Shown here: in pieces, positions 17,657 to 25,954 of the stretch | How positions within the stretch are numbered: position 1 is the stretch's first letter | Layout: each line of letters starts with the position of its first letter | Assembly: GCF_000344155.1 (NCBI RefSeq) | Contig: NZ_BAOQ01000033.1 | Location: 1-64,000, forward strand | Direction: 5' to 3' | DNA from: Gordonia paraffinivorans NBRC 108238 | Lineage (GTDB): Bacteria; Actinomycetota; Actinomycetes; Mycobacteriales; Mycobacteriaceae | Length of the DNA: 64,000 bases | Translations under genes and position numbers: made by a program | Notes under the pieces: model-generated | Seen by the model: the letters and a program-made list of their open reading frames with translations, nothing else | Databases searched by the model: none | What the model was told of the DNA's origin: nothing

Positions 17657-17959
17657 TCAGGCGGTGAACTCCTCGATGAGGGTGTGCTGCTCGACCGCCG
17701 ACGGCGCCTGCATACCCGGGGCCTGCTCATCGGAGTGCGAGGCGCGGAACGAGTCCGACTTCAGCCAGGCGAGGAAGTCCTCCTTGCTGTCGAACTCCAT
17801 GGTGCTGACGTAGGGCAGGCCGTCGGCCTCCGGGCGCAACAGCGTCGCGCGGTTCAGTCCCGGCACGCCCTTCAGGGTGGTGCGCATGGACTCGGCGAAG
17901 GCCTTCTCGAATGCCTCGGCGTTCTCGGTGACGTCGATGCGGTTGGTGATCATGAACAT
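17657..17959 (-). CDS. IsdG/MhuD-type antibiotic biosynthesis monooxygenase
   Basis: A 100-residue ABM-fold protein. The three residues that define IsdG-type heme-degrading monooxygenases are present at the right places: Asn6 (ITNRIDV), Trp65 (FLAWLKS) and His75 (FRASHSDEQ). It is therefore likely a heme oxygenase releasing iron from heme, like MhuD of M. tuberculosis; a quinol monooxygenase role is the alternative. It acts in the cytoplasm, as there is no signal peptide. AGGAG lies 7 bp before the ATG, which fixes the start. A perfect 7-bp-arm palindrome lies upstream and could hold an iron- or ligand-responsive operator. No heme transporter adjoins. Confidence 0.75.
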   Translation of the reverse strand: MFMITNRIDVTENAEAFEKAFAESMRTTLKGVPGLNRATLLRPEADGLPYVSTMEFDSKEDFLAWLKSDSFRASHSDEQAPGMQAPSAVEQHTLIEEFTA

Positions 17960-18002
17960 ACGTCGGCTCCTGTTCTCGGACTCGATGGACATCTCAAGCT
18001 TA

Positions 18003-18017
18003 CCGACACGGTGTCGG
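18003..18017. promoter_or_regulatory. Palindromic operator candidate upstream of the monooxygenase
   Basis: CCGACAC-G-GTGTCGG is a perfect inverted repeat with 7-bp arms, 44 bp upstream of the start codon. Its form is that of TetR-family operators, but no TetR gene adjoins. Confidence 0.45.
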
Positions 18018-18058
18018 CAAAACGCATCGCCCTCGGCGTCGCCTCGGACACAGTCGGC

Positions 18059-18532
18059 CTACGCCCCCTCGAAGCGTCGCGCCAGCGACCGCAGCGTCTC
18101 CTCGATCCCCTTGCCGTTTTTCTTGTCGTAGCCGATCAGCTCCATCGCCTTCGGGAATGCGAGCGTCGAGTAGTCGAAGGTCTCGGTGACCGCGGTGGTG
18201 GTCGGCGAGAGCGCCTCGAGTTCCCACCGCCAACGATGACCGAAGGGGTGTTTCCACTCCACCACCTCGCCGTCCCGGACCTCGGTCGCGGTGGACGTGA
18301 TCGTGTACGGGACCCCGAACTGCTTCATCCGGACGGTGAATCTCGCACCGTCCGTGAGTTTTTCCGGCCCCTTGACGGGTGCCTCCCGGACGGTCCCGGA
18401 TCCGTCGAGTTCGGGATGCCGATGGGGATCGGCGACCAGGGCGAAGATCTCGGCGGCCGGCGCGTTGACGACGACCCGCCGGGAGACACGGCGCGGACCC
18501 GTGTCGACGGCGGTGACGGTGACGGAAGCCAT
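18059..18532 (-). CDS. SRPBCC family protein
   Basis: A 157-residue START/Bet v1-like protein. The N-terminal VSRRVVVNAPAAEIFALVADPHRHPELDG is spread over residues 15-45 and marks the polyketide cyclase/SRPBCC family, in which a hydrophobic pocket binds lipids or aromatic ligands. No catalytic function can be read. It lies downstream of hspR in the same direction, separated by a palindromic stem-loop that probably ends the heat-shock transcript. Confidence 0.75.
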   Translation of the reverse strand: MASVTVTAVDTGPRRVSRRVVVNAPAAEIFALVADPHRHPELDGSGTVREAPVKGPEKLTDGARFTVRMKQFGVPYTITSTATEVRDGEVVEWKHPFGHRWRWELEALSPTTTAVTETFDYSTLAFPKAMELIGYDKKNGKGIEETLRSLARRFEGA

Positions 18533-18577
18533 GCCCCGAACCTACGCGCGGCAGAGGCCCGGACAGCACGAAACGAT

Positions 18578-18596
18578 CCGGATCGTCACGATCCGG
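18578..18596 (-). terminator. Stem-loop after hspR
   Basis: CCGGATCGT-C-ACGATCCGG is a perfect palindrome just downstream of hspR. As RNA it would form a 7-bp stem with a 5-nt loop. It plausibly ends the dnaK-grpE-dnaJ-hspR transcript. Confidence 0.45.
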
Positions 18597-18612
18597 TTCG
18601 TTCCGCGTGGTG

Positions 18613-19008
18613 TCAGTCGGTGCGCCTCTTGTGCCGCGGCTGCCACACGACCAGGGCGTTGGTACGCGGTACCGGCACCAGTTCTCCGCTCCGGCGGCTC
18701 TGCGCGGCGGCCACCTCGTCGGTCAGTTCGCGCACGCGCTGTTGCAGCGCCTCGACCTGGTTCGTCAGGTCGATGATCCGCTTGATGCCGGCGAGATTGA
18801 CGCCTTCCTCCTGCGAGAGACGCTGGATCTCTCGCAGGAGTTCGACGTCGCGCGGCGAGTAGCGGCGTCCGCCGCCGCTCGTCCGCTGCGGGGTGACCAG
18901 GCCCAGGCGGTCATAGGTGCGCAGGGTCTGCGCATGCATGCCGGCGAGTTCGGCAGCGACCGAGATCATGAACGTCGCACCGTCGTCGAAGTTCTTCTCA
19001 CCGGCCAT
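18613..19008 (-). CDS. hspR: Heat-shock repressor HspR (MerR family)
   Basis: A 131-residue MerR-type repressor. The helix-turn-helix MISVAAELAGMHAQTLRTYD is followed by the wing RRYSPRDVELLREIQRLSQ and a coiled coil at about 70-100. HspR binds HAIR boxes (CTTGAGT-N7-ACTCAAG) with DnaK as co-repressor and represses the dnaK operon, and in Streptomyces also clpB and lon (established). It is the last gene of the operon it controls. The ATG is adjacent to the dnaJ stop, and an in-frame GTG one codon earlier may also be used. The C-terminus is basic. Confidence 0.93.
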   Translation of the reverse strand: MAGEKNFDDGATFMISVAAELAGMHAQTLRTYDRLGLVTPQRTSGGGRRYSPRDVELLREIQRLSQEEGVNLAGIKRIIDLTNQVEALQQRVRELTDEVAAAQSRRSGELVPVPRTNALVVWQPRHKRRTD

Positions 19009-19011
19009 CAC

Positions 19012-20199
19012 TCATCGCCCCCAGTCGGCCCGTGGGTCGAATCCGCTCTCCCGCTCGGCCTTGTCGTAGGCACGCATCGCCTCGAGCGCAGCCTCGTCGA
19101 GCTTGTCGGGCACCGCAACCTTCAGGGTCACCAGCAGGTCGCCGGCGCCTCCCGAACGCTTGGGCACGCCGCGGCCCCGCACACGCAGGGTTCGGCCGTC
19201 GGTCGTGTGGGGCGGGATCTTGACGCCCACCGAACCGTCGAGCGTCGGCACCGAGACCGTCGCCCCGAGAACGAGTTCGGAGAACCGCACCGGCAGCGTC
19301 ACGCGCAGGTCGTTGCCGCTTCGCGTGAAGTACTTGTGCGGCGTCACGTGGACGACCACGTACAGGTCTCCCGACGGCGCCCCGCGACGACCGGCCTCGC
19401 CCTGCCCGGCGAGCCGGATGCGCTGTCCGTCCTCGACACCGGCGGGGATGCGCACGTTGATCGTCCGAGCGCGAACCTTCACACCGGTGCCGCTGCAGTC
19501 GGTGCACGGGTCGTCGATGCGGGAGCCGGTGCCCTGGCAGTCCTGGCAGGGTTCGCTGAACCCGAAGGCGCCCTGGTTGCGGCTGACGAAGCCCGAGCCG
19601 TTGCACCTCGGGCACACCCGCGGGCTGGTGCCGGGCTTGGCGCCCGAGCCATGACAGGTCGTACACGGCGACGGGCTCGTGACCCGCAGCGGGACGGTCG
19701 TGCCGAGTGCCGCGTCCTTGAACGACAGCGTGGTCTCGGTCTCGAGATCCTTCCCGCGACGCGGACGGCTGGCCGTCGACGTGCGCTGGGTTCCGCCGCC
19801 ACGGTTGAAGAGACCCTCGAAGAGATCACCGATACCGCCGCTGCCGCCCGTACCGCCGAACAGGTCGCCGAGATCGAAATCCGCACCGCCCGTCGTGTAG
19901 GTCGTACCGCCGCCGCCGAATCCGCCGGGGAATCCGTTGCCGCCGCGGAAACGCCCGCCGGCGAACATCGCTCGCGTCTCGTCGTACTCTTTGCGCTTCT
20001 CGGGATCGCTCAGCACGCTGTGGGCTTCGGACACCCGCTTGAAGCGCTCTTCGGCCTCCGGGTCCCCGGGATTGGCATCCGGGTGCAGCTCGCGCGCGAG
20101 CTTGCGATAGGCCTTCTTGATCTCTTCAGCCGAAGCGTCAGAAGCAACGCCCAGGTCCTTGTAGAAGTCGTGTTCCAACCACTCTCGTTGGGGAGCCAC
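19012..20199 (-). CDS. dnaJ: Chaperone DnaJ
   Basis: A 395-residue type I Hsp40. The J domain at about residues 10-75 carries the HPD motif at 39-41. A Gly/Phe-rich linker follows, then four CxxCxGxG zinc-binding repeats ([32 protein letters not shown]) and the two C-terminal substrate domains. It delivers clients to DnaK and stimulates its ATPase. The start is a GTG with GGAGGTGACG upstream. Unusually, 207 bp with two strong stem-loops separate it from grpE, whereas it adjoins hspR with a 3-bp gap. Confidence 0.96.
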   Translation of the reverse strand: MAPQREWLEHDFYKDLGVASDASAEEIKKAYRKLARELHPDANPGDPEAEERFKRVSEAHSVLSDPEKRKEYDETRAMFAGGRFRGGNGFPGGFGGGGTTYTTGGADFDLGDLFGGTGGSGGIGDLFEGLFNRGGGTQRTSTASRPRRGKDLETETTLSFKDAALGTTVPLRVTSPSPCTTCHGSGAKPGTSPRVCPRCNGSGFVSRNQGAFGFSEPCQDCQGTGSRIDDPCTDCSGTGVKVRARTINVRIPAGVEDGQRIRLAGQGEAGRRGAPSGDLYVVVHVTPHKYFTRSGNDLRVTLPVRFSELVLGATVSVPTLDGSVGVKIPPHTTDGRTLRVRGRGVPKRSGGAGDLLVTLKVAVPDKLDEAALEAMRAYDKAERESGFDPRADWGR

Positions 20200-20255
20200 C
20201 AGACGTCACCTCCTTCAAGTCTTCTGTTGTCTGGATTGTTGATTCAGTTGTGGAC

Positions 20256-20276
20256 TCGCGGCCGCCGGCCGCGAGC
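20256..20276. repeat. Inverted repeat in the grpE-dnaJ spacer
   Basis: CTCGCGGCC-GCC-GGCCGCGAG is a perfect 9-bp stem with a 3-nt loop, the nearer of two hairpins to dnaJ. Confidence 0.6.
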
Positions 20277-20309
20277 CGGGGGACCACCCGATCCCCGGGG
20301 GTCGTGCGG

Positions 20310-20346
20310 GACGAGCCACGAAGGGCCGAGCCCTTCGTGGCTCGTC
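20310..20346. repeat. Perfect 17-bp inverted repeat in the grpE-dnaJ spacer
   Basis: Arms at 20310-20326 and 20330-20346 pair perfectly around a 3-nt loop. No U-tract follows on the minus strand. It could be a partial terminator or processing site that lowers dnaJ-hspR relative to dnaK-grpE, or a dispersed palindromic element. Confidence 0.6.
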
Positions 20347-20406
20347 GCTCGAACTCCTCGAACATCCGGGATCGACAGGCGATCCGCCCGGTTCTCGACG
20401 GTCGCT

Positions 20407-21087
20407 TTATTCTGCACCGGCCTGAGCGTCGGCACCCGGCTGATCGCCCGCGCCACCCGCCGGCGCGGCTCCGGGCTCGGGATCGGTGACCGTCACCATG
20501 GCGGTGCGGATCACCTTCTCGCCCAGCCGGTAACCGCAGCGGTAGACCTGGCCGATGACCGGGTGTTCGCCGGTGCCGTCGTGCTGGACCGCCTCGTGGA
20601 GTTCGGGGTTGAACTCCTCGCCGGGAGCGGCGAAGGGCGCGAGCCCTTCGGCGGTCAGCACCGCGACGAGCTTGTCGGCGAACATCTTCAGCGGGCCGGA
20701 CTCGAGATCGCCGTGCTCACGCGCACGATCGAGGTCGTCGAGGATCGGGAGGAGCTTGTCGATCAGGATCTGCTTGCCGTAGGCGATCGATCCCTGCTTC
20801 TCCTCGTCCGCGCGCCGGCGGAAGTTGGCGAACTGGGCGCGTTCACGCTGCAGGTCCGCCAGCAGTTCCGCGATGCGGGCGTCCGACTCCCCGGACTCCG
20901 CCTGCTCGGCGCCGTCTGCCGATGCCTTGTCCTTCTCGTCCGCGACGGGTTCGGCCTCGGCCGGGCCGGGCCCGGCGGCCGACTCGTCGCGCACCTCGCC
21001 CGTCTCCGGGTCGATGCGACGACGGTCGGTCACCGTGACCGGCTCCTGCTCACCGGACCCGTTCGTCTGATCGGGTCCTGTGGTCAC
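20407..21087 (-). CDS. grpE: Nucleotide exchange factor GrpE
   Basis: A 226-residue GrpE. An acidic disordered N-terminus (about 1-68) precedes the long dimerising helix with [17 protein letters not shown] and the C-terminal beta domain, seen in [11 protein letters not shown] and [14 protein letters not shown]. It releases ADP from DnaK. The GTG start overlaps the dnaK stop as GTGA, with AAGGAG just upstream inside dnaK, so the two are translationally coupled. A Gly/Ala-rich C-terminal extension follows the conserved domain. Confidence 0.95.
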   Translation of the reverse strand: MTTGPDQTNGSGEQEPVTVTDRRRIDPETGEVRDESAAGPGPAEAEPVADEKDKASADGAEQAESGESDARIAELLADLQRERAQFANFRRRADEEKQGSIAYGKQILIDKLLPILDDLDRAREHGDLESGPLKMFADKLVAVLTAEGLAPFAAPGEEFNPELHEAVQHDGTGEHPVIGQVYRCGYRLGEKVIRTAMVTVTDPEPGAAPAGGAGDQPGADAQAGAE

Positions 21088-22934
21088 TTGTTCTCCTTGG
21101 CGTCTTCGTCGACGACCTCGGCGTCGACGACATCGGACTCACCGCTGTCGGCGGCGCCGGACGCGGCCTCACCGTTCGGCGACTCCGCAGCGGCGTTGGC
21201 GTAGATCGCCTGGCCGAGGGCCTGCGACTCCTCCGAGAGCTTCTCGATCGCGGAGCGGATCGCGGCGGTGTCGGTACCCTTGAGGGCTTCCTTGGCGCCT
21301 TCGATCGCGGACTCGACCTTCTCCTTGACCTCGGCCGGGACCTTGTCCTCGTTGTCCTTGAGGAACTTCTCGGTCGTGTGGACCAGCGACTCCGCCTGGT
21401 TGCGGGTCTCGGCCTCCTCGCGACGCTTGCGGTCCTCCTCGGCGTGCGCCTCGGCGTCCTTGATCATGCGGTCGATCTCCTCCTTGGACAGGCCGGAGCC
21501 GTCCTGGATGCGGATCGAGTTCTCCTTGCCGGTGCCCTTGTCCTTCGCGGTGACGTGCACGATGCCGTTGGCGTCGATGTCGAAGGTCACCTCGATCTGC
21601 GGGACACCCTGCGGCGCGGGAGCGATGCCGCCGAGCTCGAAGCTGCCGAGCAGCTTGTTGTGCGCGGCGATCTCGCGCTCGCCCTGGTACACCTGGATCT
21701 GCACCGACGGCTGGTTGTCCTCGGCAGTGGTGTAGACCTCCGACCGCTTGGTCGGGATGGTGGTGTTGCGCTCGATCAGCTTGTGGAACACGCCGCCCTT
21801 GGTCTCGATACCCAGCGACAGCGGGGTCACGTCGAGCAGCAGCACGTCCTTGACCTCACCGCGCAGGACACCGGCCTGCAGGGCCGCGCCCACGGCGACG
21901 ACCTCGTCCGGGTTGACGCCCTTGTTGGGGTCCTTGCCGCCGGTCAGTTCCTTGACCAGCTCGGTGACGGCCGGCATACGGGTCGAGCCGCCGACGAGGA
22001 CCACGTGGTCGATGTCGTTCACCGAGATGCCCGCGTCCTTGATGACGGCCTGGAACGGCGCACGGGTGCGGTCCAGCAGGTCAGAGGTGATCTTCTGGAA
22101 CTCCGCGCGCGTCAGCTGCTCGTCGAGGAACAGCGGGTTCTTGTCGGCGTCGACGGTGATGTAGGGCAGGTTGATCGAGGTGCTCTGCGATGCGGACAGC
22201 TCGATCTTGGCCTTCTCGGCAGCCTCACGCAGACGCTGCATGGCCATCTTGTCCTTGGTCAGGTCGATGCCGTGGCTCTGCTTGAACTTCTCGACGAGCC
22301 AGTCGACGATGCGCTGATCCCAGTCGTCACCACCGAGGTTGTTGTCACCCGAGGTCGCACGGACCTCGACGACACCGTCGCCGATCTCCAGCAGCGAGAC
22401 GTCGAAGGTACCGCCACCGAGGTCGAAGACCAGGATGGTCTGCTCCTTCTCGCCCTTGTCGAGGCCGTACGCCAGCGCGGCGGCGGTCGGCTCGTTGACG
22501 ATGCGGAGCACGTTGAGGCCGGCGATCTGGCCGGCTTCCTTGGTGGCCTGACGCTGGGCGTCGTTGAAGTACGCGGGCACGGTGATGACGGCGTCGGTGA
22601 CGTCCTCACCGAGGTAGGCCTCGGCGTCGCGCTTGAGCTTCATCAGCGTGCGCGCGCTGATCTCCTGCGGGGTGTACTTCTTGTCGTCGATCTCGACCTT
22701 CCAGTCGTTGTCGCCCATGTGGCGCTTGACCGAGCGGATGGTGCGATCGACGTTGGTGACGGCCTGGTTCTTCGCGGGCTGACCGACCAGAACCTCACCG
22801 TTGCGCGCGAAGGCGACCACGGACGGCGTGGTCCGCGAGCCCTCGGCGTTGGCGATGACGGTCGGCTCGCCGCCCTCGAGCACCGCGACGACAGAGTTGG
22901 TGGTGCCGAGGTCGATTCCAACAGCACGAGACAT
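21084..22934 (-). CDS. dnaK: Chaperone DnaK (Hsp70)
   Basis: A 616-residue Hsp70. The ATPase domain starts with [15 protein letters not shown] and includes [15 protein letters not shown] and [13 protein letters not shown]. The substrate-binding domain follows from about residue 365 with [14 protein letters not shown]. The lid ends in the acidic [15 protein letters not shown] tail typical of actinobacteria. It folds and protects proteins with DnaJ and GrpE and serves as co-repressor for HspR. GGAGGAA precedes the ATG, which excludes the longer frame. A SigH-type promoter and HspR boxes lie upstream. Confidence 0.98.
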   Translation of the reverse strand: MSRAVGIDLGTTNSVVAVLEGGEPTVIANAEGSRTTPSVVAFARNGEVLVGQPAKNQAVTNVDRTIRSVKRHMGDNDWKVEIDDKKYTPQEISARTLMKLKRDAEAYLGEDVTDAVITVPAYFNDAQRQATKEAGQIAGLNVLRIVNEPTAAALAYGLDKGEKEQTILVFDLGGGTFDVSLLEIGDGVVEVRATSGDNNLGGDDWDQRIVDWLVEKFKQSHGIDLTKDKMAMQRLREAAEKAKIELSASQSTSINLPYITVDADKNPLFLDEQLTRAEFQKITSDLLDRTRAPFQAVIKDAGISVNDIDHVVLVGGSTRMPAVTELVKELTGGKDPNKGVNPDEVVAVGAALQAGVLRGEVKDVLLLDVTPLSLGIETKGGVFHKLIERNTTIPTKRSEVYTTAEDNQPSVQIQVYQGEREIAAHNKLLGSFELGGIAPAPQGVPQIEVTFDIDANGIVHVTAKDKGTGKENSIRIQDGSGLSKEEIDRMIKDAEAHAEEDRKRREEAETRNQAESLVHTTEKFLKDNEDKVPAEVKEKVESAIEGAKEALKGTDTAAIRSAIEKLSEESQALGQAIYANAAAESPNGEAASGAADSGESDVVDAEVVDEDAKENK

Positions 22935-23027
22935 ATGGCTTCCTCCTAGTTCGTGGGTGTGCACCCAAGTCCTTGTGCCCCCGCGGTCGGTGGACGCGGG
23001 GATGATGTCCGAACCCTACGAGGCGGA

Positions 23028-23048
23028 CTTCAGTGCATCCGACTCAAT
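23028..23048 (-). promoter_or_regulatory. HspR box (HAIR-like) in the dnaK leader
   Basis: CTTCAGT-N7-ACTCAAT at the consensus spacing of CTTGAGT-N7-ACTCAAG, with one mismatch per arm. It lies about 95 bp upstream of dnaK. Confidence 0.55.
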
Positions 23049-23082
23049 GTCCTACTGAAAGCGGGGCGTCGAGTCAAACCTA

Positions 23083-23103
23083 CTTGAGTCCCTCTCACTC
23101 AGG
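23083..23103 (-). promoter_or_regulatory. HspR box (HAIR) at the dnaK transcription start
   Basis: CTTGAGT-N7-ACTCAGG: the left arm is perfect and the right arm has one mismatch. It lies just downstream of the SigH-type -10, where a bound repressor would block the polymerase. Confidence 0.75.
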
Positions 23104-23117
23104 TTTCTCGAAGTGTG

Positions 23118-23145
23118 TAACGGGCCCCATTCAGGGTTTGTTCCC
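23118..23145 (-). promoter_or_regulatory. SigH-type promoter of dnaK
   Basis: On the minus strand GGGAACA is followed after 16 bp by CGTTA. This matches the -35 and -10 consensus of actinobacterial SigH/SigR (GGGAAYA-N16-CGTTR). Transcription should begin near 23110, about 175 nt before the ATG. Confidence 0.7.
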
Positions 23146-23159
23146 GGTTCTCGAAAAAA

Positions 23160-23180
23160 GTTGAGCGGATTCCACTCAAT
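23160..23180 (-). promoter_or_regulatory. HspR box (HAIR-like) upstream of the dnaK -35
   Basis: GTTGAGC-N7-ACTCAAT: two mismatches in the left arm and one in the right, at exact spacing. It lies upstream of the -35, giving three boxes around one promoter. It also sits 24 bp before a TTGACA element at 23204-23209 that could drive the divergent genes. Confidence 0.45.
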
Positions 23181-23282
23181 TTTGCGATGTATGGCTGTGA
23201 TGCTTGACACATCAGACCCGGACCGGCAGATTCCAACAGGAATCGCCCGGTTCCACTTCCCCACTCCCTGCGAGGACCATCC

Positions 23283-23519
23283 ATGACGCAGACCGGCCCG
23301 GCCCGCACCGTCCCCGACACGACCGGACGGACCCACCGCATCGCGGCGTGGGGACCGGGCGAGGTCGGGATGGGGACGGGACACACCAACCCCATCACCA
23401 CGGCCTCGGTGCGCGCCGTGCTCGACGCCACCCCTGCGGTGGTCGCCGCCGGACCGGGCGTCCTCGTCGACGACACGGGACCGCACCACCGGCACGACGA
23501 CCCGGTCCGCCCGTCGTGA
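23283..23519 (+). CDS. Small ORF coupled to the DUF1214 gene, function unknown
   Basis: A 78-residue frame whose TGA overlaps the GTG start of the following gene as GTGA, the same coupling used elsewhere in this window. The middle segment RIAAWGPGEVG, followed by ASVRAVLDATP, loosely resembles the N-terminal Rossmann loop of dihydrodipicolinate-reductase-like oxidoreductases. It could therefore be a remnant of such a gene. The upstream ribosome site (GGACC) is poor. The C-terminus is His-rich. I am not sure that it is translated. Confidence 0.35.
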   Translation: MTQTGPARTVPDTTGRTHRIAAWGPGEVGMGTGHTNPITTASVRAVLDATPAVVAAGPGVLVDDTGPHHRHDDPVRPS

Positions 23520-24628
23520 GCCCCTCGGCGGACGACCGGGATTCGCGTCCCGAGGTGGCGGCGTGGAACGGACTGGTCGACGCCGTGCGGACGGCCGGCG
23601 AGGAGCTCGCCGCCGACACCTCCGAACTCGATCCGGCCGAGCAGGCCGACGGATTCCGGGCTCTCCTCCGCGGCCTGTCGAATCTGCTGTCGCGCATCGA
23701 GACCGACCGCGAGCGCCCCGAACTCGTCCCGTTCAACGGGTGGCGACAGAAGTTCTTGATGGACAACCCGGATTTTCGGTACTGGGTGACCGAGGTCCGC
23801 GGCGACCGCCGCTACCGCATCCGAGGCAACCGCGGCGATGCGACGTACATGTCCGTCACCGCCTATCGGCGCACCGGCGGCATCGGCGCCGAGGCGACCG
23901 ACCGCCTCGACAGCGACGCCATCGCCTTCGACGACGAGGGCGGGTTCGAGATCGTCCTCGGCGGGGCCGACCCCGGGACCGACTCCGGGTCCGCCGACCG
24001 GCTGACGCTGCCGGAGCGGTCCGGGGTGGTGTGGGTTCGCTTCTTCCACGACGACGTGGCACGGGATCGGCCGGGCTGGACCGAGATCGAGCCGCTGGAG
24101 GACCCCGGAACGCCGCCGCCGATCGATCCGGTGCGCTTCGGCTCCGCGCTCGCCACGGTGTCGGCGACCACGTCGATGCTCCCGACGATCTTCGAGGCGT
24201 CGGTGCGAGACGACCTCGATCCGCCGAACGTCCTGCGCCACTGGTCGGAGATGGCCGGCGGTGCGGTGTTCACCGAACCGGGCATCCACTACCTGCGCGG
24301 CGGCTGGCGACTGGGCGCCGGACAGGCCCTGGTGATCGAGGGCGAGGTGGTGGACTGCCGCTACTGGAACATCCTCGCCTACAGCCGATTTCTCAACTCG
24401 CTCGACTTCCGGCACCGGACGGTCTCCTACACGGGAGCGACCGCAACCGTCGCCGACGGCCGCTACCGGTTCGTCGTCGCCGCCGAGGACCCCGGCAACG
24501 GCGACTGGATCGACTCGGAGGGAAGGGATTTCGGGATCGTGGTGATGCGCTTCCTCCACCCCGCGACGACCCCTCCCCTCCCGACGACACGCGTGGTCTC
24601 CCTGGACGAGTTGAGAGGACGGCGATGA
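23516..24628 (+). CDS. DUF1214 domain protein
   Basis: A 370-residue protein. An N-terminal helical part, NGLVDAVRTAGEELAADTSE, precedes a beta-rich core with NPDFRYWVTEVRGDRRYRI and ends in a DUF1214-like domain with CRYWNILAYSRFLNSLDF and RHRTVSYTGA. DUF1214/DUF1254 proteins have no settled biochemical role, though related proteins are annotated near steroid or alkane genes in mycobacteria. No signal peptide is visible. Its stop overlaps the sulfotransferase start as ATGA, so the two act together or at least are made together. The start codon is a GTG. Confidence 0.75.
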   Translation: MSPSADDRDSRPEVAAWNGLVDAVRTAGEELAADTSELDPAEQADGFRALLRGLSNLLSRIETDRERPELVPFNGWRQKFLMDNPDFRYWVTEVRGDRRYRIRGNRGDATYMSVTAYRRTGGIGAEATDRLDSDAIAFDDEGGFEIVLGGADPGTDSGSADRLTLPERSGVVWVRFFHDDVARDRPGWTEIEPLEDPGTPPPIDPVRFGSALATVSATTSMLPTIFEASVRDDLDPPNVLRHWSEMAGGAVFTEPGIHYLRGGWRLGAGQALVIEGEVVDCRYWNILAYSRFLNSLDFRHRTVSYTGATATVADGRYRFVVAAEDPGNGDWIDSEGRDFGIVVMRFLHPATTPPLPTTRVVSLDELRGRR

Positions 24629-25887
24629 CGGCCTGGACTCCCCCACCGCGCAGCGAGGTCGCCGCGAGGATGCATGCCGCGGCCGAGGCCGACCGGGCCG
24701 CCCGGCCCGAGCGGTACCGACTCGGCGCGGATGCCGCCGACCTCCTCGTCGAGAAGGCTGCCGCTACGCACGGCGTCGATGCCCTGGGAGATCCCCGGCA
24801 CTGGCGCCCCGGGCTCGAACGGTATCTGGAGTCGGCGGCCGAGGACGGGCGGTTGAACGCCGTCGGAATACGCAACGCGCAGGACGCCATGGTCGGGAAA
24901 CTTCGGGCCCGTTCGATCTTCGGCAGGGTCCTGCGCGAGAACCCGGGAGTCGCCGAGCGCGAGGTCGCCCCACCGATCGTGATCATCGGCGGGTGGCGCA
25001 CCGGCACGACCTTCCTGTTCCGCCTCCTGGCGCGCGACCCGCGGTTTCGCGCTCCGCGGCCGGTCGAGCTGTATGCGCCGTGGCGGGTCGCGAAGCTCTC
25101 CCCCGCCGAGCGCGAGGAGCTCATCGAAACCCAGGCGGCCGAGCCGAATCCGCTGCATCTGCTCAATCCGTCGATGGCCGCGGTCCACGACTCCGGTCCG
25201 GCGCTGCCCGAGGAGTGCGTCCTGGGCATGGGCACGACCATGCGGAACTGGGCCCTGAGCTCCACCACCCGCCTGGACTCCTACGCCCGGTGGCTGGCCA
25301 CCCAGGACTTCGGCGGGGAGTACGCCGCGCATCGGACCATGCTGCAGATCCTCGACGACTGTTCGGGGCGGCGATGGCTGTTGAAGGCGCCGGCGCACAC
25401 GCCGGAACTGGCGCATCTGGCCACCACCTACCCCGGCGTCTGCGTCGTGCACCTGCACCGCGACGTCGTCGAGACCGTCGCGTCGGGGGCCAGCCTCTTC
25501 GCCACGTACCGGTCGACCTACAGCGACGAGGTCGACGGCCACGACGTCGGGCGGTTCCAGACCGAACAGTCCGAGCTGTGGTTCCGGCGCGCAGTGGAGT
25601 TCCGGGGTTCGACCGCAGCACGATCGGCGACGATCGTGGACATCGACTACCGGGATCTGGTGGCGCGCCCGGAGGAGACCGTCGGCCTGGTCTATGCCGC
25701 TGCCGATGTCGACCCTCCGGACATCACGACGATGCTCGCCGAGCACAACGCCGAGCAGCCGCGCCACGGCAAGGGGAAACACCGGTACACGCCCGAGGAA
25801 TTCGGGATCGACCCGGACGCACTGCGGGAGCGGATGAGGTTCTACACCGACGCCGTGGCCGAGTGGACGTCGTGCCAGGTGTCCTGA
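24625..25887 (+). CDS. Sulfotransferase family protein
   Basis: A 420-residue PAPS-dependent sulfotransferase of the Sulfotransfer_3-like group common in mycobacteria. The 5'-phosphosulfate loop is GGWRTGTTFLFRLL at about residues 124-137. The 3'-phosphate element is seen in VVHLHRDVVETVASG. LLKAPAHTPELA is the characteristic central motif. It probably sulfates a lipid, sterol or small alcohol; the acceptor is unknown. Translation is coupled to the DUF1214 protein, which might bind or make the acceptor. No PAPS synthesis genes adjoin. Confidence 0.82.
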   Translation: MTAWTPPPRSEVAARMHAAAEADRAARPERYRLGADAADLLVEKAAATHGVDALGDPRHWRPGLERYLESAAEDGRLNAVGIRNAQDAMVGKLRARSIFGRVLRENPGVAEREVAPPIVIIGGWRTGTTFLFRLLARDPRFRAPRPVELYAPWRVAKLSPAEREELIETQAAEPNPLHLLNPSMAAVHDSGPALPEECVLGMGTTMRNWALSSTTRLDSYARWLATQDFGGEYAAHRTMLQILDDCSGRRWLLKAPAHTPELAHLATTYPGVCVVHLHRDVVETVASGASLFATYRSTYSDEVDGHDVGRFQTEQSELWFRRAVEFRGSTAARSATIVDIDYRDLVARPEETVGLVYAAADVDPPDITTMLAEHNAEQPRHGKGKHRYTPEEFGIDPDALRERMRFYTDAVAEWTSCQVS

Positions 25888-25954
25888 CCGGTCGGGGTCT
25901 GGTATTCACCATCCGGCGGGGTTATGTTCGCTGGTGTCGAGGGCTGGAGGCGGC

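Noticed and set aside
21378..22949. Long plus-strand open frame opposite dnaK (similar long antisense frames oppose lon, topA, the DUF6541-like gene and dnaJ)
   Set aside because: GC-rich third positions leave stop-free frames on the other strand; composition is Asp/Arg/Val/Gly-rich nonsense with no domain, and the sense genes are unmistakable.
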